Of a DNA stretch of 38,588 nt, positions 26,572 through 35,265 are shown piece after piece. The position numbers and the translations under genes are program-made. The stretch comes from Bacteroidales bacterium (GTDB taxonomy: Bacteria; Bacteroidota; Bacteroidia; Bacteroidales; UBA932): positions 1 through 38,588 of the forward strand of contig JAKSKH010000024.1 in NCBI GenBank assembly GCA_024401855.1. The letters run 5' to 3'. Position 1 is the stretch's first letter. Each line of letters opens with the position of its first letter. The notes beneath the pieces were generated by a model. That model did not search any database. It had not been told where the DNA came from and was given only the letters and a program-made list of their open reading frames with translations.

Positions 26572-27492
26572 TTATTTTGAGTCAATAAGTTCTTGAAGAT
26601 ACTCCCGGGTCTTTACAAGGTATTCGAACTTAGAATCATTGAGTTCACACTCTATGGTAAGGGCACCGTTGAAACCGTTTCGTTTCAATTCGGAGATGAC
26701 AGCGGGAAAATCGACATCACCTGTAGGGATGGGAACCTCGGAGCCAAGGCTGTAAGGGTCGGAAGGATCAGGGTAATGACCGTCCTTTGCGTGGAATTCC
26801 TTGATAAGGGAACCGAACTGACGTACTGCATCCAGAGAATTTGCATTGCCATACATCAGAAGGTTCGCAAGGTCGCAGTTTATGAAGCAGTTCCCGGCAT
26901 CTATGTCCTTGATTGCACGTATCAGTGTAACGGGTGTCTCCTGACCTGTCTCGAAATAAATGAGGATTCCACGCTCTTTTGCATAGGTGGCAAGGTCTTT
27001 CATGGTACTTATGAAGGAAACGTACTGCTCACTGGACGGATCTATTGGAATGAAGCCGAAATGGGAATGCATCGCGGGTACGCCGGCGGCCACACAGAAA
27101 TTGATCATATCGTGATAAACGGCAATCTTTTCTTCCCTTTCTTCATAAGGGACAAGACCGATTGTGGAAGGACCCTTTGCAAAATTCCACTCGGAGTGTT
27201 TTCCGGGGACAGCTACTACCGTTGTGACTTTGATGCCGTAATCTGAAGATGCTTTCCTGATTTGAGCGGCAAGTTCAGGGGTGCATTCGGAAGATTGATA
27301 ATTGATTTCGCATGAAGAAAAACCGGCATCGCGCAACTCACGGAAACGGGCATCAATGTCATCCAGATTATATACAATGGTACCTATAGTTATATCACAC
27401 TGATTGTCAGACAATACAACTTTTTTGTTATTGGTATTTTCACAAGAAATCAGAAGGCCCAGGGCCAAAATGGGAAGGAAAAATCTTTTCAT
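26572..27492 (-). CDS. Sugar phosphate isomerase/epimerase-like lipoprotein (AP endonuclease 2 fold)
   Basis: The 306-residue protein begins with a lipoprotein signal (MKRFFLPILALGLLISC, lipid on Cys17) and continues as a xylose-isomerase-like TIM barrel. Likely metal ligands are in INCDLANLL, EFHAKDGHYP and LTIECELND, near the ends of successive strands. Cytoplasmic relatives isomerise or epimerise ketoses; lipid-anchored copies in Bacteroidales are common and probably act on sugars in the periplasm, but no substrate is known. It sits between the DUF362 and dehydrogenase genes and has no -7 box of its own that I can see. Confidence 0.88.
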   Translation of the reverse strand: MKRFFLPILALGLLISCENTNNKKVVLSDNQCDITIGTIVYNLDDIDARFRELRDAGFSSCEINYQSSECTPELAAQIRKASSDYGIKVTTVVAVPGKHSEWNFAKGPSTIGLVPYEEREEKIAVYHDMINFCVAAGVPAMHSHFGFIPIDPSSEQYVSFISTMKDLATYAKERGILIYFETGQETPVTLIRAIKDIDAGNCFINCDLANLLMYGNANSLDAVRQFGSLIKEFHAKDGHYPDPSDPYSLGSEVPIPTGDVDFPAVISELKRNGFNGALTIECELNDSKFEYLVKTREYLQELIDSK

Positions 27493-27527
27493 ATACAGTA
27501 AAATTTAATTCAGTGCAGATATATGTC

Positions 27528-28673
27528 TTAATCCGTAAAACGTCCGAACTTGACAAGTTCATAGTTCCGTGACCCGAGACCTATCTTCTCGGCATGCTCG
27601 AGGCATGCCTTCCATTCGATGTTGGGATTGGAATTCTTGAAATGGTCGTGATGGTCAACAAAACCTTCAGAATGGATATTCCTGTAGAGCTGACCACCGG
27701 GCAGAGGCTCTGCGGCCAGACAGGCATCGGCGCAGGCCTGGTCAAGTGCAACAGGGTCGGAAGAGACGAACATTCCAAGATCGGGAAGTATGGGAACATC
27801 GTTCTCAGCATGACAATCACAGTTGGGAGAGACATCTATCACAAGTGAAATATGGAAGGAAGGCCTTCCGTTCAGGACGGCCTTGGAATACTCGGCAATC
27901 TTGCGGCAGAGCAGAGTGTTTGCATTGAAATCCTGAAAATAGATTGCGTCGAAATTGCAGGCGCCAAGGCATCTGCCGCAGCCCACGCAGTTGTTGTGAT
28001 CCACCGTCATCTTTTTCGCCTCATCATCGAAGACAAGTCCTCCGTTTGCACATTCCTTCCGGCATTTGCGGCAGGCACGGCAAAGTTCGGCATTGATGAG
28101 GGCCTTGCCGCTGCTGTGCTGGTCTTTCTTGCCGGCGCGCGAACCGCAGCCCATGCCGATATTTTTAAGAGCACCCCCGAATCCGGTTTCCTCATGCCCC
28201 TTGAAATGGGTGAGACTTATGATAATGTCAGCATCCATCACGGCGCGTCCTATGTACGCCTCCTTTACGTATTCGCCTCCTTCAACCGGAACTGCAATGT
28301 CATCCGTTCCCTTAAGGCCGTCACCGATAATGATGGGGCATCCGACAGTCAGGGGAGTAAAGCCGTTCTCCCACGCGCAATACAGATGTTCCAAGGCATT
28401 CTTCCGGAAGCCGGGATACATTGTGTTACAGTCGGTGAGGAAAGGTTTTCCGCCACGTTCCTTCACCATATCCACCACAACGCGGGCATAGTTGGGACGC
28501 AGGAAACTCAAGTTCCCTTTCTCTCCGAAATGAATCTTGATGGCAACGAACTTGCCCTCGAAGTCTATGTCATTGAAACCGGAAGCCGCAAGAAGTTTGC
28601 GGAGCTTGGTGGGTGTACCGTCGCCATACGCCTCGGTATGGAAATCGGTGAAGAATACTTTTGATGCAGACAT
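27528..28673 (-). CDS. DUF362 protein with two [4Fe-4S] ferredoxin motifs
   Basis: The 381-residue protein begins with a DUF362 domain (about 1-185; FVAIKIHFGEKGN and SLTHFKGHEETGFGGALKN are its hallmarks). Two four-cysteine clusters follow: Cys198/201/204/208 and Cys229/232/235/239, each a CxxCxxCxxxC motif. DUF362 then resumes to the C-terminus. This is the usual layout of the DUF362-ferredoxin proteins, which are cytoplasmic redox proteins of unknown partner. It heads the operon with the isomerase-like lipoprotein and the dehydrogenase. Its start is only four bases from the -7 box, so the mRNA may be leaderless. Confidence 0.9.
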   Translation of the reverse strand: MSASKVFFTDFHTEAYGDGTPTKLRKLLAASGFNDIDFEGKFVAIKIHFGEKGNLSFLRPNYARVVVDMVKERGGKPFLTDCNTMYPGFRKNALEHLYCAWENGFTPLTVGCPIIIGDGLKGTDDIAVPVEGGEYVKEAYIGRAVMDADIIISLTHFKGHEETGFGGALKNIGMGCGSRAGKKDQHSSGKALINAELCRACRKCRKECANGGLVFDDEAKKMTVDHNNCVGCGRCLGACNFDAIYFQDFNANTLLCRKIAEYSKAVLNGRPSFHISLVIDVSPNCDCHAENDVPILPDLGMFVSSDPVALDQACADACLAAEPLPGGQLYRNIHSEGFVDHHDHFKNSNPNIEWKACLEHAEKIGLGSRNYELVKFGRFTD

Positions 28674-28677
28674 AGTT

Positions 28678-28685
28678 CAAAAATA
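28678..28685 (-). promoter_or_regulatory. -7 box of the DUF362 operon
   Basis: The minus strand reads TATTTTTG and ends four bases before the ATG at 28673. It lies 11 bp from the divergent greA box. No TTG is seen at the usual -33 distance. Confidence 0.6.
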
Positions 28686-28696
28686 GTATTATTTAT

Positions 28697-28704
28697 TAAA
28701 TTTG
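28697..28704 (+). promoter_or_regulatory. -7 box of greA
   Basis: TAAATTTG matches the consensus and ends 22 bases before the greA ATG at 28727. An ATG at 28711 is followed at once by GAG TAG and encodes nothing. Confidence 0.65.
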
Positions 28705-28726
28705 TAAAACATGGAGTAGATAAAAT

Positions 28727-29200
28727 ATGGAATATCTGTCAAAAGAATGTCACGACAGGATTGCGGCGGAACTTGAAAATCTGATCTCAGTGGAATACCC
28801 GAAGATAAAGGATGCGCTGTCGGAAGCACGCGCCCAGGGAGACCTGAGCGAGAATTTCGAGTACAGGGCTGCAAGAAGGGCGCAGGCAAAGACAATAGGC
28901 AGGATACGCTTCCTGCAGAGAGTCCTCGAAAACTCAAGGATAATAGACACAAGCACCTTGCCCAAGGACAGGGTTGCGCTTCTGAGCAAAGTGGAGTTCA
29001 CGAATCTGGACACAGATACCAGAATGACGTTCACCATTGTAAGCCCGCACGAGATGAACCTGCAGGAGGGCAAGATTTCCCTCAAATCTCCAATAGGACA
29101 GGCGCTTATGGGAAAAAGAGAAGGGGAGACCGTGGAGGTTCAGGCACCGGCGGGAAAAATGAGATTAAAAATCGAGAAAATAAATTCCGCCCGTGAGTAA
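28727..29200 (+). CDS. greA: Transcription elongation factor GreA
   Basis: The 157-residue protein is full-length GreA. The N-terminal coiled coil carries the acidic tip QGDLSENFEY (Asp39 and Glu42), which reaches the RNA polymerase active site and promotes cleavage of backtracked RNA. The C-terminal FKBP-like domain (about 80-157) ends with the usual ISLKSPIGQALMGKREGETV and a lysine-rich strand. It is a single-gene unit, divergent from the DUF362 operon and separated by three bases from the convergent HAD gene. Confidence 0.96.
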   Translation: MEYLSKECHDRIAAELENLISVEYPKIKDALSEARAQGDLSENFEYRAARRAQAKTIGRIRFLQRVLENSRIIDTSTLPKDRVALLSKVEFTNLDTDTRMTFTIVSPHEMNLQEGKISLKSPIGQALMGKREGETVEVQAPAGKMRLKIEKINSARE

Positions 29201-29203
29201 GGA

Positions 29204-30634
29204 TTATCTGCTGTGATATCCGTTATAATTCTCCAGGAAATTACCGGAATACAGGTTAAGGGTCTCTCCAACCGTAAGTCCGGCGTCAATCATTTCTGAG
29301 AGCTGTTTCTCATTGTCATCATTGGCAAACAGCCTTTCTTCGGTGGCTCCGAAACGGAGTGTCTTATTGGAACTGCGGAAACTGCGCAATCCGTTCTCAT
29401 CCCTTCCCTGAAGGAGATAAAACGTATCGCCTGCCTTCCGTGCAGAAGCGTAATCGTAGCCGAGGTTTTCTTTTTCATAAATTGCGACTTCCGCTATCAG
29501 GCCGCCGCCGTCGGTAATCTTCCTGTTTGCACGGTTGAAGCACACCACAGTGCGCAGCGATGCGAATTCCGTGCAGAAATTGAAATCTCCGGTAGAATCC
29601 ATGAAACCGGCCAGCGGTGTGGCGCCGCCGTACAAAGGGGCGATTGAGTTCAGAATAGCAGTCACCTTGCCCGGCCCGGCCGTCTGTGCGGCGGTGGCGA
29701 GATTTCCGTAAGTCCATCCATCGGAAGCAGGAATAGCCGCATAACCGGAAGAATAATCGTACGAATTAGTGTATAGTCCTTCTCCGTTACGGGAAACAGT
29801 CATGGCAAGCACTCCGGTACAGTAATCCCTCAATCCGAAAGCATCCACGGCTGCCTGTATCTGCGCGTTTCCGGATGCAGAGCATACCCATACATCTATC
29901 CCGTTCTCATCCAGACACTTCCACAGTTCACGGATATTTTCGCTCACCTGAATGCCTCTGGTCCACGACACGCTCACCTGGCCGATTCTTGACTGAATGT
30001 CCGCAGGGCTGGTCCAGGTCTCGACTGAAGTGTTCACTGCAGCGTATTTCCTGTGCGATGCGAAAGCCATGTCATAAACTTGTTTTTCACTCATACCGGC
30101 AGACCAATAAAGCACCCAGCAATAAGATTCATCTGTACCGACCCAGTCTCCCACCTTGTCATACATGAGTCTCATCTTTGTAGCGAATTCGAGCCATTGC
30201 GAATCTGAGCGGACGGTTTCCGCGATTGCCACGTCAAGGCCATCGGGAGTGAAGGGGCCGTATTTTGAATAAAGCGCGGAATATGCCCCGGTAATGTCCG
30301 CAATAAAATCGAGGTACTCCGGGGGAGCGGCATCAAGTCCGGTCGCAAGAACATCAGCAAGCTGAGCGGGATCGAGGGCAAAGCTCATTGTTTCCAACTG
30401 ATATATGGCCATCTGTTCTTCAACATCGAAAATGGAGCTGGTATTGTCAAAATCAAAGACTGCATAGGCGTTTTTCATGCCCGCACAGTCATCGATGAAG
30501 GCATTAAGACCCTCAATGACATCAGGAGCCCAGTCTGAATGTTGCAGATGAGAAACGGACACTTTGTTCTCACCCGTACAAGAGCAGAGAAAAATCAAAC
30601 ATGCAGCAATGGAAAATCCGCTTAACTTGTTCAT
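29204..30634 (-). CDS. HAD-superfamily phosphatase lipoprotein
   Basis: The 476-residue protein has a lipoprotein signal (lipid probably on Cys19, IFLCSC). HAD motif I is FDFDNTSS (Asp61 and Asp63), motif II is VCSASG, a lysine in GKVTAILN suits motif III, and DSTGDFNF suits the acidic motif IV. The arrangement recalls periplasmic phosphorylcholine-phosphatase-like HAD enzymes, so dephosphorylation of a small metabolite in the periplasm is likely, though the substrate is not known. The acyltransferase gene lies 97 bases upstream on the same strand. A second, partial HAD lipoprotein begins at 38315. Confidence 0.82.
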   Translation of the reverse strand: MNKLSGFSIAACLIFLCSCTGENKVSVSHLQHSDWAPDVIEGLNAFIDDCAGMKNAYAVFDFDNTSSIFDVEEQMAIYQLETMSFALDPAQLADVLATGLDAAPPEYLDFIADITGAYSALYSKYGPFTPDGLDVAIAETVRSDSQWLEFATKMRLMYDKVGDWVGTDESYCWVLYWSAGMSEKQVYDMAFASHRKYAAVNTSVETWTSPADIQSRIGQVSVSWTRGIQVSENIRELWKCLDENGIDVWVCSASGNAQIQAAVDAFGLRDYCTGVLAMTVSRNGEGLYTNSYDYSSGYAAIPASDGWTYGNLATAAQTAGPGKVTAILNSIAPLYGGATPLAGFMDSTGDFNFCTEFASLRTVVCFNRANRKITDGGGLIAEVAIYEKENLGYDYASARKAGDTFYLLQGRDENGLRSFRSSNKTLRFGATEERLFANDDNEKQLSEMIDAGLTVGETLNLYSGNFLENYNGYHSR

Positions 30635-30731
30635 GACATTTCATGTATTTCAATTTCAGGCTTTAAAATTACTCAAAAATGACCAGTCCTGCAAAAGCGG
30701 AAGTGGCCGCAACACAAGCAGGAAAAGCGCT

Positions 30732-31904
30732 TCAGCCCATTATGAAGTTTCCGACACGGGGAATCCTGCGGATGAGAACGGAAACCACAGCCGTACAGGT
30801 AAAGGTGCACAATAACGTAAGCAGAATCTCGGCAGGAGTAGTCCATATTCCGATACACCCCTCGGTTCCGGTTCCCAGCGCGGTGCGGAACACGGATGAG
30901 AATCTGCTGAGAAAGAACATATGGCAGAGGTACATTCCATAACCGGCACCGGAAAGGGGTAGAATGACTTTCCTGTAAAAACGTCCATCCGATCTGATGT
31001 TTCTGAAAGCAAGCACAACCCCCAGAGTCATAAGGAACACACCTGGGGACACATAAGACCAGGGAGTTTCCCAAGTGGCCGCAAGAGGGCAGTCTCCGGG
31101 AATGGGGTATACTCCTCCGGCAGTTGCCGTCACCCTGGCGATGAAGCCGGAGAAGCAGATTGCAAAGCCTGCGAGCCAGCAGGGAACGGCAATGCGGAAA
31201 GCCTTGCCGGACGGAATATCACTCATGAACTTACGCAGGTAAAGACCCAGCAGAACATACATGACAAATCCGCTCAGATAATAAAAAATACCGAAATAAT
31301 TCCAGCTGGCCTCTCCCCACAAAGGGTACAGGGCCGGCATAGGAATGCCTCCCGGACCGATTATGAATGCAACATTGTCTCCCGCGGCCAGTTCACGTAC
31401 ATATGGCAGACAGGTTGTAAGAACGGAAACGAACAGGAAGAAACCGACCTCGCGGCGACCGGCCTTCTCCGCCCAGGGGGACAGCAAAGGCATGAGCATG
31501 TAAATGCCGAGGAGCATATACACAAACCAGAGATGGCCTGCGGCATAGTTGAAATTCAGAAGAAGATCCTTGAAATTCTGCAGCGGTTCACCCCAGACAA
31601 GAGCATAGAAAACGGTCCAGAAAAAGAAGGGTGGAAGGATACGGACAACCCTGCGACGGAAGAATTCACCTGTGGAATAATGCAACGGGAACTGCAGATA
31701 GCTTGATGCCACGACAAATAGAGGCACGCAGGAACGGGCAAGGGAATCGAAGAACGATACCCAGAAAATATCCGGGCGGGTCAGCACCAAATTGCCTGCA
31801 CCTAGGTAGAAAGGCTCTGAACTGTGAACCATCATGACAAGAAAACAGGCTGTGACCCGCATCCAGTCTATCCAGACTTCACGCGATTGCTGACGGACTT
31901 CCAT
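30732..31904 (-). CDS. Membrane acyltransferase (Acyl_transf_3 family)
   Basis: The 390-residue protein has about ten hydrophobic helices. It begins with the family pattern IDWMRVTACFLVMMVHSSEP, in which the histidine of MMVHS is the likely catalytic residue. Such integral membrane enzymes add acetyl or other acyl groups to extracytoplasmic glycans, for example O-antigen, capsule or peptidoglycan; the target is unknown. The start at 31904 follows the -7 box by 19 bases; an earlier in-frame ATG at 31967 lies upstream of the box and is rejected. It diverges from the GH116-like gene and may be co-transcribed with the HAD phosphatase. Confidence 0.88.
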   Translation of the reverse strand: MEVRQQSREVWIDWMRVTACFLVMMVHSSEPFYLGAGNLVLTRPDIFWVSFFDSLARSCVPLFVVASSYLQFPLHYSTGEFFRRRVVRILPPFFFWTVFYALVWGEPLQNFKDLLLNFNYAAGHLWFVYMLLGIYMLMPLLSPWAEKAGRREVGFFLFVSVLTTCLPYVRELAAGDNVAFIIGPGGIPMPALYPLWGEASWNYFGIFYYLSGFVMYVLLGLYLRKFMSDIPSGKAFRIAVPCWLAGFAICFSGFIARVTATAGGVYPIPGDCPLAATWETPWSYVSPGVFLMTLGVVLAFRNIRSDGRFYRKVILPLSGAGYGMYLCHMFFLSRFSSVFRTALGTGTEGCIGIWTTPAEILLTLLCTFTCTAVVSVLIRRIPRVGNFIMG

Positions 31905-31923
31905 ATGAGATTTCTTTTTCAAG

Positions 31924-31931
31924 CAAATATA
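31924..31931 (-). promoter_or_regulatory. -7 box of the acyltransferase gene
   Basis: The minus strand reads TATATTTG, ending 19 bases before the ATG at 31904. It is four bases from the divergent GH116 box, so the two polymerase footprints overlap. Confidence 0.7.
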
Positions 31932-31934
31932 AGT

Positions 31935-31942
31935 TATTTTTG
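31935..31942 (+). promoter_or_regulatory. -7 box of the GH116-like gene
   Basis: TATTTTTG matches TAnnTTTG and ends 34 bases before the ATG at 31977. The longer leader contains a CACA-rich stretch and no Shine-Dalgarno sequence. Confidence 0.55.
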
Positions 31943-31976
31943 TGTTCATCGGAAACCACACAAACACACACTAACT

Positions 31977-34541
31977 ATGAATAATATGAAAATATTTGCA
32001 ATGACGGCTCTGGCCTTCGTCATTTCTTCGAACATTTCGGCACATCCATGGCAGCCGGAAGAATGGCCTGTACTCACCCGTTATGACGGCTCCCACCTCC
32101 AGAGAGTGGCGCTTCCCCTCGGAGGGATAGGGACAGGGACCGTTTCCCTGGGCGGACGCGGAGAATTGAGAGACTGGGAAATCATGAACGTCCCGGGAAA
32201 GGGGTTCAGTACGGTCAAGGACGGAAATGACGCGCCTTTCTTCGCAATCTATACGCGCACGGCATCAGAAGGAGGGAAGACAAGGATCCTGGCAGGCCCC
32301 CTTTATCCGCAGGAATACCTCAATTGCGAGGGAGCACCCGTGAATCACCACGGGCTGCCCCGCTTCCGCAACGCATCGTTCGATGCTGCATATCCTTTCG
32401 GACAGGTCAGTCTCTCCGACGCGGCGATGCCCGTAAAAGTCAGAATCAAAGGTTTCAATCCTCTTATCCCCGGAGACACCGATGCGAGCAGCCTTCCTCT
32501 GGCGGTACTCAGTTATGAGGTCACAAACACCTCCGGCGAGAAGGTTGACGTGTCCGTCTGCGGTTCAATACGCAATTTCATCGGGAAAGACGGCAGAGAG
32601 AATTACATAAACGGTTATGGATACTCTATTCCGGTAGGAGCCAAGGACAACCGCAATGAATACAGGGAGGATTCCGCCACCGGCCTGAAGGGGCTTTACT
32701 TCTATTCGGAAGGGGTAGATACAAGGCATCCGGCGTGGGGGAACTTTTCCCTTGTCACCGATTCCGACCAGGAAGTCAGCTACAGGACTTTCTCTGTAGA
32801 CAACGCATGGTCCAACGCCATCCTTAATTTCTGGGACGACTTCAGCGACGACGGGCGGATTTCCAATCCATCAGCCAACGTGCGGCATTCCGTTGGCGGT
32901 GACCAGGACCCCATGGGATCCCTGGCCGTAAAATCAACGCTGGCCCCGGGCGAAACCAGAACCTTCAACTTCTATATCACATGGAACTTCCCCAACAGAA
33001 TCGCCTGGGCCTGGGATAATTATATAGCCGGCAACTATTACAGCGGGAAATTCCCCGATTCCTGGAAAAGCGCCGGGACAATCATTCCCGCACTTCCTGA
33101 ATACGAATCCCGCACACTGGCATTCGTCAACGCCCTGCTCGATTCTTCCTACCCGGAGGCAATCAAGGAGGCCGCCTTATATAATCTGAACGTACTGCGT
33201 TCCCAGACTGTATTCCGTATCTCAGACGGGCACATGATGGGATGGGAAGGAGTCATGGACAGGTACGGCGCCTGCATCGGATCCTGCACCCACGTGTGGA
33301 ACTACGAAACCGCCACGGCGTTCCTGTTCCCTGAGCTTGCCAGAACCATGCGTGACGTTGAATTCAACCTGGCGCTTCACGAAGACGGGGCTATGGCATT
33401 CCGTACGGAACTTCCTTTCGACACAGGCCAGAACAGGGACACGGCCGCGGACGGACAGCTGGGATGCATAATGAAACTTTACCGTGAGTGGCAGCTCTGC
33501 GGAGACAACGGTTTCCTCGCCTCATACTGGGAGCAGTGCAAACGCGCCTTGTCTTATGCATGGGTTAAAGGCGGATGGGACGCCAATCAGGACGGCATTA
33601 TGGAGGGTTCGCAACATAATACAATGGATGTGAACTACTTCGGACCTAACGGGCAGATGACTTTCTGGTATATGGGAGCCCTCCGTGCTGCCGAAGAAAT
33701 GGCGATTGCCATGAAGGACAGGGAATTCGCCGGAAAATGCCGCGGCATCTTTGAAAAGGCTTCGGCATATGCGGACAACGTGCTTTTCAACGGAGAATAT
33801 TACGAGCAGAAAATCACCGACCCCAACACTTTCGAATTCCTTCCCGAGGACTCCGACAGGATTCCGGCATTCCAATTGGGGAAGGCCTGCCTTGTTGACC
33901 AGCTTGTTGGTCAGTATATGGCACATATATGCGGCCTGGGATACCTTGCAGACAAAAACAGAATCCACAAGGCCCTCGAAAGCGTGATGAAGTACAACTA
34001 CCACGAAAACCTTTACGGTCATTTCAACAATATGAGGACCTACCTGTTTGAGGATGAGGCAGGCATGCTGATGGCCTCATGGCCTCACGGACGTCTTGAG
34101 GTTCCGTTCCCTTACTTCAACGAATCGATGACTGGATTCGAATACACGGCCGCAACCGGAATGATTTACGAAGGAATGGTTGATGAAGGGCTTAAATGCA
34201 TATCATCCGTACGAGCCCGTTTTGACGGAGCCAAGCGCAATCCTTTCAGCGAACCCGAATGCGGACATCATTATGCCCGCTCAATGGCAAGCTGGTCTAC
34301 CGTCCTTGCGTACAGCGGTTTCCATTATTCCGGAGTGGACAAGACCATGTCCATTACAGATGCGGAAGGCAAATGGTTCTGGAGCAATGGAAGCGCGTGG
34401 GGGACCGTGACCAACAGGGACGGCCGTACGACGCTTGAAGTCATCGAAGGGAATCTGGAATTGAAGAGCTTCTCCTCCGGAGAGACAAAGCGTTTCAAGA
34501 AAAAACTGAGCCTCAAGGCAGGGGAGTCATATTCGTTCTGA
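31977..34541 (+). CDS. Secreted GH116-type glycosidase (COG4354/DUF608)
   Basis: The 854-residue protein has a signal peptide (to about residue 22, ISAHP). An N-terminal beta-sandwich follows, opening with VALPLGGIGTGTVSLGGRGELRDWEI, the typical GH116 N-domain start. The C-terminal (alpha/alpha)6 barrel contains CTHVWNYETATAFLFPEL (Glu444) and DGIMEGSQHNTMDVNYFGPN. Asp551 of the latter aligns by eye with the acid/base Asp of GBA2-type glucosidases. Which Glu is the nucleophile I cannot decide by eye. The family includes beta-glucosidases and beta-xylosidases; exo-action on plant or host glycans in the periplasm is the likely role. It stands alone, with no SusC/SusD pair in the window. Confidence 0.85.
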   Translation: MNNMKIFAMTALAFVISSNISAHPWQPEEWPVLTRYDGSHLQRVALPLGGIGTGTVSLGGRGELRDWEIMNVPGKGFSTVKDGNDAPFFAIYTRTASEGGKTRILAGPLYPQEYLNCEGAPVNHHGLPRFRNASFDAAYPFGQVSLSDAAMPVKVRIKGFNPLIPGDTDASSLPLAVLSYEVTNTSGEKVDVSVCGSIRNFIGKDGRENYINGYGYSIPVGAKDNRNEYREDSATGLKGLYFYSEGVDTRHPAWGNFSLVTDSDQEVSYRTFSVDNAWSNAILNFWDDFSDDGRISNPSANVRHSVGGDQDPMGSLAVKSTLAPGETRTFNFYITWNFPNRIAWAWDNYIAGNYYSGKFPDSWKSAGTIIPALPEYESRTLAFVNALLDSSYPEAIKEAALYNLNVLRSQTVFRISDGHMMGWEGVMDRYGACIGSCTHVWNYETATAFLFPELARTMRDVEFNLALHEDGAMAFRTELPFDTGQNRDTAADGQLGCIMKLYREWQLCGDNGFLASYWEQCKRALSYAWVKGGWDANQDGIMEGSQHNTMDVNYFGPNGQMTFWYMGALRAAEEMAIAMKDREFAGKCRGIFEKASAYADNVLFNGEYYEQKITDPNTFEFLPEDSDRIPAFQLGKACLVDQLVGQYMAHICGLGYLADKNRIHKALESVMKYNYHENLYGHFNNMRTYLFEDEAGMLMASWPHGRLEVPFPYFNESMTGFEYTAATGMIYEGMVDEGLKCISSVRARFDGAKRNPFSEPECGHHYARSMASWSTVLAYSGFHYSGVDKTMSITDAEGKWFWSNGSAWGTVTNRDGRTTLEVIEGNLELKSFSSGETKRFKKKLSLKAGESYSF

Positions 34542-34545
34542 ATGA

Positions 34546-34830
34546 ATTATTGACATTGACGCGTATGCTGATTTTGACACCGTACTCATAATGCGGGTCA
34601 GTAACAAATGCGCCCGTTATTCATCCTTAGGCATTACGACAGATTATGCCATCCCCATTCTTCGGGCCATTCTGGACAAGCAGATAAAGGACGGGAATTA
34701 TTATATCCTGCCCCAACTGACTTTTGATGGCATCAACGAAAAAGGAGTTTCCGTCGCATCATTTCTGGTGCCTAATGGCAATGCTGAAGTTCGCCGGTTG
34801 TGGAATAGCGATGGGAACTGCAACGGATGA
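34546..34830 (+). pseudogene. Fragment of a choloylglycine hydrolase-like amidase
   Basis: A 94-codon open stretch directly after the GH116-like gene contains QLTFDGINEKGVSVASFLVP. This resembles the DGMNEKGLAV block of linear amide C-N hydrolases (bile salt hydrolase/penicillin V acylase family). Part of the preceding sheet (DFDTVLIMRVS) is also recognisable. The N-terminal catalytic cysteine region and everything after this block are missing, and the reading frame starts without a plausible start codon. I read it as a decayed gene remnant; an internal ATG at 34591 could in theory make a 79-residue peptide. Confidence 0.5.
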
Positions 34831-34947
34831 AGTTAAAATTGCAGCGGATTATGTTACAGCTTCTTCCAATCTTTTCTCTGCACCATGCTTTTGCTTAAGG
34901 CAGCAGGCGCTGACATAGTTTGATCCAAGAATGTATTGTGAATTAAT

Positions 34948-35265
34948 ATGGTCGGAAAATACAAAGTAATAACCCTGTGCGGCAGCACCCGCTTCAAGGA
35001 GCAGTTCTTCGAAGCGCAGAAGCGCCTTACACTTGAAGGCAACATCGTCATCAGTGTCGGTCTCTTCGGACATTCCGGGGACGACGAAGTCTGGACGGAA
35101 GGCACCAAAGAAATGCTTGACGATATGCACAAGCGCAAGATTGATATGGCAGATGAGATATTCGTCATCAACGTTGGAGGCTATATCGGCAGCAGTACCA
35201 GAAGCGAGATTGGGTATGCCATTGCCAATGGAAAGACAGTGAATTATTTAGAACCCATGGAGTAG
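34948..35265 (+). CDS. Nucleoside 2-deoxyribosyltransferase-like small protein
   Basis: The 105-residue protein has a single Rossmann-like domain. ITLCGSTRFKEQF (8-20) is the substrate-binding loop, MADEIFVINVGGYIG (67-81) a central strand, and STRSEIGYA (83-91) carries the likely catalytic Glu87. This is the nucleoside 2-deoxyribosyltransferase-like fold. Members of this short subgroup may cleave or transfer N-glycosidic bonds of nucleosides or nucleotides; phage and defence loci also carry them. It is the only intact gene in a decayed stretch between the amidase fragment and the DUF1016 stub. I see no convincing TAnnTTTG box directly upstream. The gene is complete and not frameshifted. Confidence 0.82.
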   Translation: MVGKYKVITLCGSTRFKEQFFEAQKRLTLEGNIVISVGLFGHSGDDEVWTEGTKEMLDDMHKRKIDMADEIFVINVGGYIGSSTRSEIGYAIANGKTVNYLEPME

